Shown here: in pieces, positions 1 through 8,485 of the stretch | How positions within the stretch are numbered: position 1 is the first letter of the stretch | Layout: each line of letters begins with the position of its first letter | Source: Prochloraceae cyanobacterium | GTDB taxonomy: Bacteria > Cyanobacteriota > Cyanobacteriia > Cyanobacteriales > JASJDA01 | Length of the DNA: 33,058 nt | Direction: 5' to 3' | NCBI GenBank assembly: GCA_030065755.1 | Contig: JASJDA010000040.1 | Span: 1 to 33,058 of the forward strand | The notes under the pieces: model-generated | What the model saw: the letters and a program-made list of their open reading frames with translations, nothing else | What the model was told of the DNA's origin: nothing | Database searches by the model: none | Made by a program: the position numbers and the translations under genes

Positions 1-108
1 CTCGGTTTTGAAGTAATGCACGAGCGCAACGCACACAACTTCCCCTTAGACCTAGCTAGCAACGAAGCAACTCCAGTTGCTCTAACTGCTCCTTCCATCG
101 AAGGTTAA
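1..108 (+). CDS. psbA: Photosystem II D1 protein, C-terminal end (partial)
   Basis: The last 35 codons of the photosystem II reaction-centre protein D1, cut off on the left by the window edge. The segment [14 protein letters not shown] matches D1 residues 331-344. It contains the known ligands of the manganese-calcium cluster: His332, Glu333, His337, Asp342 and the Ala344 carboxylate. It is followed by a 16-residue extension starting SNEATP, which the CtpA protease removes after Ala344 in known D1 proteins. All C-terminal ligands are intact, so this looks like a functional copy. Which psbA variant it is cannot be told from the tail. A strong terminator follows within 35 bases. Confidence 0.97.
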   Translation, partial: LGFEVMHERNAHNFPLDLASNEATPVALTAPSIEG

Positions 109-140
109 GAAGCTAGAAATAATCTAAAGTTGAGTTAAAT

Positions 141-168
141 AAAAAGCCTCCCAATTGGGAGGCTTTTT
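141..168 (+). terminator. Rho-independent terminator of psbA
   Basis: A perfect 28-base palindrome with 12-base arms around AATT. The GC core is GCCTCCC/GGGAGGC, with a run of A on the left and T on the right, so it can act in both directions. It lies 32 bases after the psbA stop. Confidence 0.9.
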
Positions 169-458
169 AGTTTTTCAATGGTTCATAACCCACATAACCA
201 AGAGAGTGAGAAACATATAGGCGATCGAGATCGAAAAATATATCTGCTTAAGTTAACAAAATTCTGCATCGATCGCGATCGATGATAAGGTCCTGAGTCG
301 TCAATTATTAAAGTGAAATTGTTTTGTATTCTAGTTTGACTACATTTATTCATTACTTAAAGACTGTAACGGATTTAACATAACCGTTGCAGTATTAGTT
401 TTATGGAATTTTGACTTAAAGAGCGATCGCTATTCATACAAACAAACGGAAAGTGGAA
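169..458. other. Intergenic region before the LeuA-like gene
   Basis: About 290 bases, AT-rich with several CGATCG motifs (for example near 224, 270 and 423). No ORF or RNA gene was recognised. It must hold the promoter of the LeuA-like/pth pair, but no confident -35/-10 pair stands out. Confidence 0.5.
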
Positions 459-1292
459 ATGAACAATAACCGAGTAATAATCTTCGACACCACTATGCGG
501 GATGGGGAATTAATGCCAGATATTGCAATGAATTTAAAGCAAAAGATTGACTTGGCGAAAATCCTCGAAGCAATGGGAGTAGATGTTATTGAGGTTAGCT
601 ATCCAGGACAGGGGGAAAAAGATTTTAACGAGATATCTACTATCTCTAAATTAGTTAAAAGTTCTACTATCTGCGGATTGGCAAGTTCAAAGCGATCGGA
701 AATTATTAAAGTTGCTGAAGGAATTGAAGGAGCAGAAAAAGGTAGAATCCATATTTATACTAATGTTCGTCTAAAATACTACGATCGCGCCAATAAACAA
801 GAAGCATTAGAGACAATTAAATCTAGTATTTATTTAGCAAAACAATATTGCGACGATCTAGAATGGAGTGCTTTTGACGCAGTTAGAAGTGAATTAAACT
901 TTTTGTGCCAAGCAATTGAAACTGCTATAAAAAGTGGTGCGACAACAATTAATATTCCCGATAGTTTAGGAACTGCAAAACCTGAAGATTTTTCTCGACT
1001 GATTAAAAATATTTTTGAGAAGGTTCCTAATATCGATCGAGCGGTTGTTTCCGTTCACTTTCACGAAGACTTAGGACTAGCAGTAGAAAATTCTTTAGCA
1101 GCTTTAAAATATGGTGCCAGACAAATAGAATGTTCTCTTAATGGTCTGGGAGCGAGAAAAGGTAACGCAGATTTAGCTAAAGTAGTTAGAGAAATAATCA
1201 AAGAAGGAAATTATCGCATAAATATTGATACTTCTTTGATGGATAAAGCTGTAAGAATAGTCGATCGCGTAACCAAAGAAAAAAATGAATAA
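459..1292 (+). CDS. Isopropylmalate/homocitrate-synthase-like aldolase, catalytic domain only
   Basis: A 277-residue HMGL-like (DRE-TIM) barrel of the LeuA group, which condenses an acyl-CoA with a 2-oxo acid. Visible motifs are DTTMRDGE at residues 10-17, NIPDSLG near 165-171, metal-binding HFH at 200-202 in a segment reading HEDLGLAVENS, and NGLGARKGN ending at Asn236. The closest resemblance is to 2-isopropylmalate synthase. However, the protein stops after the barrel and lacks the linker and C-terminal leucine-sensing domain of LeuA (usually above 500 residues). The usual RDGEQ reads RDGEL, and the usual GxGER reads GLGAR. The ATG at 459 is preferred over GTG 453. The 3' end overlaps pth by 8 bases, so the two are probably translated together. 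The substrate is unknown; a role in side-pathway or specialised metabolism is only inferred. Confidence 0.8.
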   Translation: MNNNRVIIFDTTMRDGELMPDIAMNLKQKIDLAKILEAMGVDVIEVSYPGQGEKDFNEISTISKLVKSSTICGLASSKRSEIIKVAEGIEGAEKGRIHIYTNVRLKYYDRANKQEALETIKSSIYLAKQYCDDLEWSAFDAVRSELNFLCQAIETAIKSGATTINIPDSLGTAKPEDFSRLIKNIFEKVPNIDRAVVSVHFHEDLGLAVENSLAALKYGARQIECSLNGLGARKGNADLAKVVREIIKEGNYRINIDTSLMDKAVRIVDRVTKEKNE

Positions 1293-1896
1293 CTTATCTA
1301 TTGTCCAACTAATTGTGGGTTTGGGCAATCCAGAAGCAAAATATGACAAGACACGTCACAATATTGGTTTTGAAGCAATCGATCGACTAGCTCGATCGTG
1401 GCAGTTTTCTTGGCAAGAAAATCGACGCTTTCAAGGCAAAATAGCCGAAGGAGTGTTTAAAAGAGGGAAAAAAATTCGCTTACTCAAACCCCTTACTTAT
1501 ATGAATCGATCGGGGCAGTCAGTTAGAGCCGTGTTAGATTGGTACAAACTTCCTCCAGAGTCAGTTTTAGTCATCTACGACGATATGGATTTACCAGTAG
1601 GACGACTGCGATTGCGTTTATCTGGTTCTGCTGGGGGACACAATGGCATGAAATCGATTATTTCCCATCTTGGCAGTCAAAATTTTCCCCGTCTGCGCGT
1701 TGGTATTGGTAAGACTAATGGCAAAAAAGAGACTGTATCTCACGTTCTAGGAAAATTTTCCCCTACTGAAACTGAAATTATGTCAAAAATACTGCCGATG
1801 GTCCAAGAAACAGTAGAATTAAGTCTGACGGAAACGGTAGAAAAGGCCATGAGTCTCTACAATAATCGCACTGTGGAAGCTGGATCTAAAGAGTGA
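1285..1896 (+). CDS. pth: Peptidyl-tRNA hydrolase
   Basis: A 203-residue bacterial Pth, the cytoplasmic esterase that releases tRNA from prematurely dropped peptidyl-tRNA. Family motifs are clear: VGLGNP with Asn15, TRHNIGF with the catalytic His25, LTYMNRSG with its substrate-binding Asn, YDDMDLP with the acidic partner of the histidine, and SAGGHNGMKS. Length is normal for the family. The ATG lies inside the end of the upstream LeuA-like gene (8-base overlap) and has no clear Shine-Dalgarno of its own, which points to translational coupling. The pairing with a LeuA-like gene has no obvious functional logic and may be just a shared transcript. Confidence 0.95.
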   Translation: MNNLSIVQLIVGLGNPEAKYDKTRHNIGFEAIDRLARSWQFSWQENRRFQGKIAEGVFKRGKKIRLLKPLTYMNRSGQSVRAVLDWYKLPPESVLVIYDDMDLPVGRLRLRLSGSAGGHNGMKSIISHLGSQNFPRLRVGIGKTNGKKETVSHVLGKFSPTETEIMSKILPMVQETVELSLTETVEKAMSLYNNRTVEAGSKE

Positions 1897-1946
1897 CATT
1901 TTGCGATTCCTATGGTAAAAAGCGACGTGCCAAATAAACCAGATGC

Positions 1947-2381
1947 TTAAGATCCTATCTTTTTTAAAGCAGCAGAAATTGCCTCTGCCGCTCGATCGAG
2001 TTCCGCTCTCTCAGGTAAATTATAGTAATCGTTCCCAAATTGCCATCCGAAACCATCTCCTTTAAATCTGGGAAAGACGTGGAGATGAACGTGAAATACA
2101 TCTTGCATAGCCTCTTCACCGTCGGCGAGAAACATATTAACTCCTTCGCATTTAAGACTGCTTTCTCGTAAGGCTTTAGCAATTCGATGTCCAATTCGGA
2201 ATAAATGGGTGCCAGTTTCTTCGTCTAGTTCAGCTAGAGATGTAACTTCTTGATTGGGGACTACAAGAACGTGTCCTGGGTTAATCGGTTGAACGTCCAT
2301 AAAGGCTGATACTTTTTCGTCTCGATAAACGAAAGAAGCTGGGACTTTGCCTTTGAGAATTTTTGAGAAAATTGTATTCAT
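1947..2381 (-). CDS. HIT family nucleotide-binding hydrolase
   Basis: A 144-residue histidine-triad protein. The N-terminus (IFSKILKGKVPASFVYRDE) is typical of HIT/Hint proteins and the HVHLHVFP segment holds the catalytic HxHxHxx triad. Such enzymes hydrolyse nucleoside phosphoramidates or adenylated molecules such as aminoacyl-AMP. It is the last gene of a three-gene operon; its ATG overlaps the TAA of the preceding ligase gene by one base (TAATG), and GGGGAG lies 5-6 bases upstream. Being next to an ATP-dependent ligase, it could clear adenylated by-products, but that is inference. Family membership is certain, the exact substrate is not. Confidence 0.93.
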   Translation of the reverse strand: MNTIFSKILKGKVPASFVYRDEKVSAFMDVQPINPGHVLVVPNQEVTSLAELDEETGTHLFRIGHRIAKALRESSLKCEGVNMFLADGEEAMQDVFHVHLHVFPRFKGDGFGWQFGNDYYNLPERAELDRAAEAISAALKKIGS

Positions 2382-3580
2382 TAATTGCTCCCCATAGCAA
2401 CAGCGATCGCTCCCGATCCTAACTTCCTACTTATTTCTAGCTCTTTGGCTAGCCCCAGTATGGGGAAGCCAAGCATTTCCCGTTTTAGTTCTCTAACCAG
2501 AGAGCTAACTACTTCTTTGTAAGAACCAGTTTTTTGAAAAACTTGACGCTGGCGAATATAACTAGGTTTGATTTCTAGACGTTTTCGCACTAGTTCGAGG
2601 TATTCCGTTTCCCCAAGTCGAGCAGCAGTCGTTGCTAGAGCCGACAAGATATCTACTATGACTTGTTTAATTGGTCTGGCGTTACCTCGATCGTCTTCTA
2701 TATATTTTGCATCTAGACCTAGACGAGAAGCTTGGAAGTTATTTTCCTTTTCAAACCACCAATGATGGGGTGTTAAAATAAAACCCCTTTCTTCCCCTCT
2801 AAGATAGCGCTGGAGGTATACAACTAAAGTGTGAACGAAAGCAGCCAAAATCACTGACTCTTTTAAGGTAGGTTGAGCGTCCATCACTCGGATCTCAAGA
2901 GTTCCCAAATAGGGTTGGAGACGCAAATCCCAGTGAATATCTCGAACGTTATCAAAAATTCCTGCAGATTTGGTGCTGTCAAAGAAATAGCCAAAATCCT
3001 TCCAACTCTTAAATGTCGGGGGTATGCCATAGGATTGCCTGGTTGCCAAAAGACGCTGGCGAAAAGAGGCATAGCCAGTATCGTTACCCGACCAGAAAGG
3101 AGAACTAGCAGACAGAGCTATTAAGATTGGTAAGTAGGGCTTGAGCATAGCCATAATCTCCACCGCTTCGTCTCCTGAAGCCATACCGACGTGGACGTGC
3201 TGGGCAAAAGTCATCCAATAAGATAAGTAGCCTGCTATCTGGTACTGTGCCAAATGTCTCTTCAGGGGGGTCATAGGCACTAAGCGCTTGCAGAAAGGAT
3301 GAGTTCCCGCTCCAGCTAGAATCATTCCTAGCTCTTCACATCTGGCTTGCAGAGTGGTGAATACGGAAAAAATGTTACTCTCTAACTCCCCGATTGCAGA
3401 GCAAACCTTCGAGTTAATCTCTACTGTAGCCTGGTTATATTCTGGCTTAATCCGAGGAAACTGAGGATAGCAAGCCATTAAAGGTAAAATTCCATCCACC
3501 AAGTCTAGGGTTTCTGGGTCGAGAAGTTGAAGCTCTATCTCCATACCCAAAGAGGGATTAGGGGAACCCTTGAATTTCAC
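2381..3580 (-). CDS. YbdK-type carboxylate-amine ligase (GCS2 family)
   Basis: About 399 residues, resembling E. coli YbdK and the glutamate-cysteine ligase type 2 family, which joins a carboxylate to an amine using ATP. Visible blocks are GMEIELQLLD near the N-terminus, AGAGTHPF, QHVHVGMASGDEA, LSASSPFWSG, DIHWDLR and GTLEIRVMDAQPT. These are family hallmarks, including the acidic ATP/metal-binding residues. It is not the distinct cyanobacterial GshA type, so a glutathione role should not be assumed. Two GTG starts exist. The one at 3589 overlaps the upstream TGA (GTGA) and touches the AGGGGG run. The one at 3580 has that AGGGGG about 8 bases upstream and is preferred. It sits between an M20 amidohydrolase and a HIT protein, suggesting amide-bond metabolism. 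Confidence 0.9.
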   Translation of the reverse strand: MKFKGSPNPSLGMEIELQLLDPETLDLVDGILPLMACYPQFPRIKPEYNQATVEINSKVCSAIGELESNIFSVFTTLQARCEELGMILAGAGTHPFCKRLVPMTPLKRHLAQYQIAGYLSYWMTFAQHVHVGMASGDEAVEIMAMLKPYLPILIALSASSPFWSGNDTGYASFRQRLLATRQSYGIPPTFKSWKDFGYFFDSTKSAGIFDNVRDIHWDLRLQPYLGTLEIRVMDAQPTLKESVILAAFVHTLVVYLQRYLRGEERGFILTPHHWWFEKENNFQASRLGLDAKYIEDDRGNARPIKQVIVDILSALATTAARLGETEYLELVRKRLEIKPSYIRQRQVFQKTGSYKEVVSSLVRELKREMLGFPILGLAKELEISRKLGSGAIAVAMGSN

Positions 3581-3585
3581 TTTAT

Positions 3586-4764
3586 TCACCCCCTTTTTGC
3601 ATACTCAACGATCGCTTCTCTGGCAACTCGATCGAAGAAGGCAGCCCCAAATTTTAGAGCTTCTTCGTCAAAATCAAAGGAAGGACTGTGAAGCGGGATG
3701 TTTTCGCACCCTTCCCGACAGGCACCAAACCTGACATAGCAACCAGGAATTTCTAAGAGGTAGTAAGAAAAATCTTCTGCCCCCATGCTAGGCTGATCCA
3801 TAGCTGCCAATCCTGACTCGCCCAATACTGCCAGTACAGCTCGCCGCGCGATTTCAGCCTCTTTTTCAGTATTGACTACTGGCGGGTATCCTTCTCGAAT
3901 CTCGACTACGATGCTAGCGTTGTGTAAGTCGCCGACAGCTTTAGCGATCCTTTGCAGTCCTTCGATAATGTGTTTTCTCACCGCTGAGTTAGTTGTTCTA
4001 ATGGTGCCGTAGAGACTCGCCTCCTCAGCAATTACATTTCCTGCACTGCCTGCTTCTACTTTACCAATGGTGATTACAGAAGGATGAGCTGGGTTAATTT
4101 CTCTGGAAACTAAGGTCTGAACTGCCATAATCAACAAACCACTCACCACCACTGCGTCTACCGCTTCGTGGGGTCTCGCTCCGTGTCCGCCTCGTCCTTT
4201 AACTCTAATAGTAAAGCCATCTGAATGAGAGGTAATAGTACCGCTAGCTACCATAATTTCCCCTACCTTATAGTGACGGGTAAGGTGACCTCCAAAAATG
4301 GCACTTACCCCCTCTAAGGCACCAGAGGCGATCGCGATTCTGGCACCCCCTCCTCGCTCTTCAGCGGGCTGAAAGATTAAATTTACATTTCCTGGCGGCG
4401 GATTAGCTTTCAGTAAAGCTGCAGCACCCAGAACCATAGCCATGTGACCGTCATGACCGCAGGCGTGCATCTTGCCTGGATTTTTAGAAGCAAAAGGTAG
4501 CCCTGTATTTTCATTTCCAGGCAAAGCATCCATATCTGCCCTGATAGCTATAGTAGGCGCTCCTTTCTCTCCTCCCTCTATTTTACCGACAACTGCACCA
4601 CCGACCCCGCCGTACTCGAAGGGTATATCGAGTCGTCGCAATTCATCCATAATTGTTGCTGCGGTCTTCTCTTCTTCAAAGGCTAGTTCGGGATAGCGGT
4701 GCAAAGTTCGTCTCAATTCAACCATTTTAGAGAAAACTGCCGCAGATTTGAGAGTGTTTTTCAT
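3586..4764 (-). CDS. M20 family amidohydrolase (M20D type)
   Basis: A 392-residue zinc amidohydrolase related to N-acyl-amino-acid and indole-acetyl-amino-acid hydrolases, cutting an amide to release an amino acid. The metal-binding core is intact: ADMDALP near 77-82, MHACGHDGH with Cys102 and His104, QPAEE with Glu135/136, GGHL with His160, and a C-terminal PLHSPSF histidine. Between them lies the lid/dimerisation segment beginning SDGFTIRVKGRGGHGARPH. No signal peptide is seen, so it is probably cytoplasmic. The ATG is fixed by a strong GGAGG 6 bases upstream. It is the first gene of the operon, and its stop overlaps a possible GTG start of the ligase gene. The substrate is unknown; the adjacent ligase could make the amide this enzyme cuts. 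Confidence 0.93.
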   Translation of the reverse strand: MKNTLKSAAVFSKMVELRRTLHRYPELAFEEEKTAATIMDELRRLDIPFEYGGVGGAVVGKIEGGEKGAPTIAIRADMDALPGNENTGLPFASKNPGKMHACGHDGHMAMVLGAAALLKANPPPGNVNLIFQPAEERGGGARIAIASGALEGVSAIFGGHLTRHYKVGEIMVASGTITSHSDGFTIRVKGRGGHGARPHEAVDAVVVSGLLIMAVQTLVSREINPAHPSVITIGKVEAGSAGNVIAEEASLYGTIRTTNSAVRKHIIEGLQRIAKAVGDLHNASIVVEIREGYPPVVNTEKEAEIARRAVLAVLGESGLAAMDQPSMGAEDFSYYLLEIPGCYVRFGACREGCENIPLHSPSFDFDEEALKFGAAFFDRVAREAIVEYAKRG

Positions 4765-4878
4765 AGAAAACCTCCATTTTCGCTCTCAGGGGATAAGTTA
4801 GTTTTGGCAACAACGCCCCAGGTTTTGTCCCTACTCTTCGAGAAGCCGTTTTGTTCTCTTTTTCTTGAGACTAACCTG

Positions 4879-4918
4879 CTTCGGCGCGAGATCGCGCAAG
4901 CTCCGCGTAGCGGTGAAG
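4879..4918. repeat. Dispersed palindromic element containing TCCGCGTAGCGG
   Basis: A GC-rich island in the upstream region of the amidohydrolase operon. It has outer arms CTTC/GAAG, an inner palindrome GCGCGA/TCGCGC, and the core CTCCGCGTAGCGG at 4901-4913. The core TCCGCGTAGCGG recurs at 15535-15546 in another foldback. This looks like a family of short interspersed cyanobacterial repeats. The rest of 4765-5027 shows no gene. Confidence 0.5.
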
Positions 4919-5027
4919 ATTCAAGGCGATCGCACTGCCTCAGCTCTACTATTAGTTTTTTGCTCCTTACACTTTTATTGTGAACAAATTAAACAAAAAT
5001 ATATCACTTTTGATAAAAAACCTAACG

Positions 5028-5492
5028 TCAGTAGTGGGAGGGGAGTTTATCGTCGGCTGTTGCCTCCGAGGCAACAAGAAAAAACCTTTCCCCGTTTACT
5101 GTTACCTTAAATGTCAAGGTATTTTGTGCGAAGCCGCCAATGCCAACCACATCGACACCAACTTCAAAATCGGTAATTACGTTTGCTGCGCCAGGTAATT
5201 GAGCATTAGCTATCCAGAATTAGTCGGCACCTCGATCGCCAGTAATAGTATTTCCACCGCCACTACCTACATAAAATTGGTCGTCGCCAGTACCGCCAAC
5301 AAGTCGATCGCCGCTACCGAGGAAGAAAATATCTTTACCTTCATTGCCATAGAGACGGCTACCCCGAGTACTACCAGAGGCTTCTATGGTATCGTTGCCA
5401 GCACCGCCAAAGGCACGTTCCTCAGCTTTAACGATAATTTCGTCGTTACTGAACTCAAAAAGGCCAGGTAAAGGCAAAGAAAGAGTTAATAT
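5028..5492 (-). pseudogene. RTX (hemolysin-type calcium-binding) protein remnant
   Basis: On the minus strand the frame encodes nonapeptide calcium-binding repeats such as GGAGNDTIEA, LYGNEGKDIFFLGSGD, LVGGTGDDQFYVG and GGGNTITGDRGAD. It then meets a TAA at 5220-5222. The same frame continues without interruption as [19 protein letters not shown] and [11 protein letters not shown], the usual C-terminal continuation of cyanobacterial RTX proteins, and ends at TGA 5028. In relatives the codon after GAD is commonly Gln, so TAA probably arose from CAA by one C-to-T change. There is no convincing start: the frame opens just after a stop at 5493-5495, so the N-terminal part is missing too. It is a decayed fragment of a secreted calcium-binding protein. 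Confidence 0.8.
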
Positions 5493-5752
5493 TTAGCAAT
5501 TTTTCTGCTTTAATAGTTTACGATAAAAGTATTAAGAAATTCCTAGGATTTAATTAAGATCTGAATAACTTGATGTTTTTGGGTATTTCCTACTAATAAT
5601 GTAGGAAATGTTGCCTATTAATGAGGCTATCGATAAAATCTTCGATCGTCGATCGAGTAATATTTTTTCCAAAGAATTATGTAGTTTGATTCAATTATGG
5701 ATTAATTTTTTCCACCTTGTTTAGTTTGAAAGTTGCTCGAGCGAAACCCAAA

Positions 5753-6847
5753 CTAAAGATAACCTTCAATTAAAAAATCAGATTCAATTTGCTGCAATTT
5801 AACCCTTTTTAATTGCAAAGCTTCACTCATCAAATTCTTTCCCAATTCTCCTACGGGAGATGGCGCAGTTTCACCGCCAATAATTTTAGGAGCAATAAAA
5901 GCCATTACTTTTTGTACCGCACCTTCTGCGATCGCAGCCGCTGCTAAAACTCCTCCGCACTCCCACAATACGCTATAAAGTTCCCGATCGTACAAACATT
6001 TCATAACTTCTTTTGGGGTCAAACACTCCAATTCAACTATTTCCACCCCCTTATCTACTAACTGCTTGTGCAACTGAGAGTTATTAACTGCTTCAGTAAA
6101 AACTAGTGTAGGTGCTTCCTCAATATCCCAGAGACGGCGATCGAGGGGTAAATTCAAACTGCGACTCATCACCACCCGCAGAGGATTTTTCTGTCCGCGA
6201 GAAGTTAAACGGGGGTTATCATAACGGACGGTGTTACCCCCAACTACTACCACATCGCAATTCGATCGTAACTTATGAACCCGACTGCGAGATTCTTCCC
6301 CACTAACCCAACTACTGTGACCCGTAGTAGCAGCAATTTTACCGTCTAGAGTCATAGCATATTTCAAAATCCCGAAAGGAATTTTATTGGTAACTCGATG
6401 GATAAAAACTTCGTTCAACTCGCGACAAGCTGTTTCTTCTACCCCCACTACCACTTCTATTCCTGCTGCTTGTAATTTTTCCCTACCACTTCCAGAAACT
6501 CTCGGATCTGGGTCGATCGTACCCGCGACTACTTTTGCTACTTTTGCTGCAATTAAAGCATCCGTACAGGGAGGAGTCTTGCCATAATGATTGCAAGGCT
6601 CTAAACTAACATATACAGTAGCTCCTTCTGCTTTATCTCCCGCTTCTCGCAGCGCAAAAACTTCCGCATGAGGTTGACCGAAACTAGGGTGAAATCCTTC
6701 CCCAACAATTTTTCCCTCCTTTACAATTACCGAACCCACCATGGGATTAGGAGAAGTTTTTCCTTCTGCGCGACGAGCAAGTTCAAGACAACGTCTCATC
6801 ATTTGGCGATCGAAATTTGTTTGAGTATCTGGGGAAGAATTCTTCAT
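5753..6847 (-). CDS. ribD: Bifunctional riboflavin biosynthesis deaminase/reductase RibD
   Basis: A 364-residue cytoplasmic enzyme for two successive riboflavin steps: deamination of the pyrimidine from GTP cyclohydrolase II, then NADPH-dependent reduction of its ribosyl group. The N-terminal zinc deaminase domain (about 12-150) has HAE at 60-62 and PCNHYGKTPPC with Cys85 and Cys94. The C-terminal reductase domain (about 155-364) begins PFGILKYAMTLDGKIA and includes HSSWVSGEESR, VVVGGNTVRYDNP and ECGGVLAAAAI. Length and domain order are those of complete RibD. It is transcribed divergently from the DUF3754 gene. No other rib gene is adjacent, and no FMN riboswitch was recognised upstream. Confidence 0.96.
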   Translation of the reverse strand: MKNSSPDTQTNFDRQMMRRCLELARRAEGKTSPNPMVGSVIVKEGKIVGEGFHPSFGQPHAEVFALREAGDKAEGATVYVSLEPCNHYGKTPPCTDALIAAKVAKVVAGTIDPDPRVSGSGREKLQAAGIEVVVGVEETACRELNEVFIHRVTNKIPFGILKYAMTLDGKIAATTGHSSWVSGEESRSRVHKLRSNCDVVVVGGNTVRYDNPRLTSRGQKNPLRVVMSRSLNLPLDRRLWDIEEAPTLVFTEAVNNSQLHKQLVDKGVEIVELECLTPKEVMKCLYDRELYSVLWECGGVLAAAAIAEGAVQKVMAFIAPKIIGGETAPSPVGELGKNLMSEALQLKRVKLQQIESDFLIEGYL

Positions 6848-6910
6848 CGTAGAACTAGATCGAGCAGCTTAAATAAATAGTACAATTTTTGAGTGGTATT
6901 TTCCCGAAAA

Positions 6911-8263
6911 ATGGCAGTTTACGAAGACAGAGAAGCATTTATCCCCTACAGTCGAACTGACATAGTGGAAATGTGTATTTCTGAAGGTCAGCTATCAGAA
7001 GCAGATGCGAAAAAATTTCGGGAATTCTGCCAAATTCTTGCAGCATATTTCCACTTTCAATTCCATCATACCCTAGAGAGAATTAAATATAATTTTGCTC
7101 CTTTTAACCCCGATAGCGATACTAAATTGAGGGACTTACCCGATCGCGAGCGTAAAAAAGAAATGCTTTCTCGACTAGTTCGCGATTTTGAAGATCTTGT
7201 AGAAAAAGCTAATTACTATCCTTTATCTCAGGAAAGTTTGCAACGAGCTTTTAAAGAGAAAACTTTAATTGAACTGAAAACAGAAGTTAATTTTGAGGAT
7301 TTTGACGAGGTTGTTTTTTATTGTCGGGGCGATATTTATAAAATTACTTGGGTTAGAAAAGCCCTTAAATTTTTTCGCAAAGTTCCCGTAACGATCGATA
7401 TCTTTGAGCGAGTTGCTCTCTTGCTTAAAACTAAAGAAGAATCATATTTTAAAACTAAAAAAATAGACATAGAAAAACTGAATTTTACTCCAGGGAAAAT
7501 TTACCTGTATCTCTATAAAAATATCCCTAAATTCGATTTAGAATTTCTTTTTCCTAATGTCAAAACCAGCATGACTTTGAAGGATAGGCTAATGTTTGGC
7601 ATTCCCGCTATTGGTGCAGCTATTCCTGCTATTTTAAAAGTCCTTCCTCAACTATTACTAATTGTAGCTACAGTTTTATTTCTCGTTTTTGGTTCTTCTG
7701 CACTTACATCTTTTCAGGTAAGCCAGGATGACGTACAAAATGTAATGCCTGTGTTAGTAGCTACAATGTCTGTAATCATCGCATTAGGGGGTTTAGCTTT
7801 TAAACAGTACAGCAGTTATAAAACAAAGCAGATACAATTTCAAAAAAATGTTACCGAAGCCCTTTTTTTTAGAAACTTAGCCATTAATGCTGGTGTTTTT
7901 CAATCTTTGCTTGATTCTGCTGAAGAAGAAGAAACTAAAGAAATAATCCTAGTGTTTTATCACTTACTAACCAGTAGGGAACCTCTAACTGCAGAAAAAT
8001 TAGACGATCTCGTAGAAAAATGGATGGAAGAAAAGTTTGACACTAAAATAGACTTCGATATCAACGGGCCTCTGCAAAATTTAGAGAAAATATGCGGTAG
8101 AATCGTTAAAGAAGGGCAAGAAGAAGCTAATATTTCAGAATTACCTCTACTTACTTACGATCGTCAAGGTAATTGCATTGTATTATCTCTAGATGAAGCG
8201 AAAATAGTAATTGATTATATTTGGGATAATGCTTTTAAATATGCTCGATCTACTCAGTTATAA
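6911..8263 (+). CDS. DUF3754 family membrane protein (TMEM143-like)
   Basis: About 450 residues, starting at the ATG at 6911 (a GTG at 6893 would add six residues). The sequence resembles the DUF3754 family, widespread in cyanobacteria and plants and related to TMEM143, with no established biochemical function. It has a charged soluble N-terminal part of about 230 residues, with segments such as REAFIPYSRTDI and YYPLSQESLQRAF. Next come two hydrophobic stretches (around 235-268 and 280-300), the first starting near IPAIGAAIPAILKVLP. A soluble C-terminal part contains KNVTEALFFRNLAINAGV and LPLLTYDRQGNCIVLSLDEA. A membrane protein with both large domains on the same side is likely. It appears monocistronic. 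Confidence 0.8.
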   Translation: MAVYEDREAFIPYSRTDIVEMCISEGQLSEADAKKFREFCQILAAYFHFQFHHTLERIKYNFAPFNPDSDTKLRDLPDRERKKEMLSRLVRDFEDLVEKANYYPLSQESLQRAFKEKTLIELKTEVNFEDFDEVVFYCRGDIYKITWVRKALKFFRKVPVTIDIFERVALLLKTKEESYFKTKKIDIEKLNFTPGKIYLYLYKNIPKFDLEFLFPNVKTSMTLKDRLMFGIPAIGAAIPAILKVLPQLLLIVATVLFLVFGSSALTSFQVSQDDVQNVMPVLVATMSVIIALGGLAFKQYSSYKTKQIQFQKNVTEALFFRNLAINAGVFQSLLDSAEEEETKEIILVFYHLLTSREPLTAEKLDDLVEKWMEEKFDTKIDFDINGPLQNLEKICGRIVKEGQEEANISELPLLTYDRQGNCIVLSLDEAKIVIDYIWDNAFKYARSTQL

Positions 8264-8485
8264 TAATGAATGTTAAGTTATGTATAACAATCGATCGATA
8301 GTCTGAGTAAGGAGTTGGCGTTATCGCATTAAAACGAAGTTTTTCACTATGCACCTTGTCGTCTTAATTAGCATAGAGATAGCATAAGGTAGTTACAAGT
8401 TAGCTTCTTACTCCCAAAAGGGACAATTGCTGCCAGGTCTAATGAAGATAAAAATAGAGATTGACTCAAAGAAACAAAAGATGGT
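8264..8485. other. Intergenic, nothing recognised
   Basis: AT-rich sequence after the DUF3754 gene. No gene, clear terminator or known RNA motif was found. Confidence 0.4.

Noticed and set aside
2873-3124. Plus-strand frame inside the ligase gene
   Set aside because: It is antisense to a well-supported YbdK-type gene and has no protein features.
2381-3580. Calling the ligase glutamate-cysteine ligase GshA
   Set aside because: The sequence matches YbdK-type blocks and not the distinct cyanobacterial GshA type, so the glutathione role is not supported.
5059-5077. Hairpin TGTTGCCTC C GAGGCAACA as a terminator
   Set aside because: It lies inside the RTX remnant frame and is not followed by a T run on either strand in the right direction.
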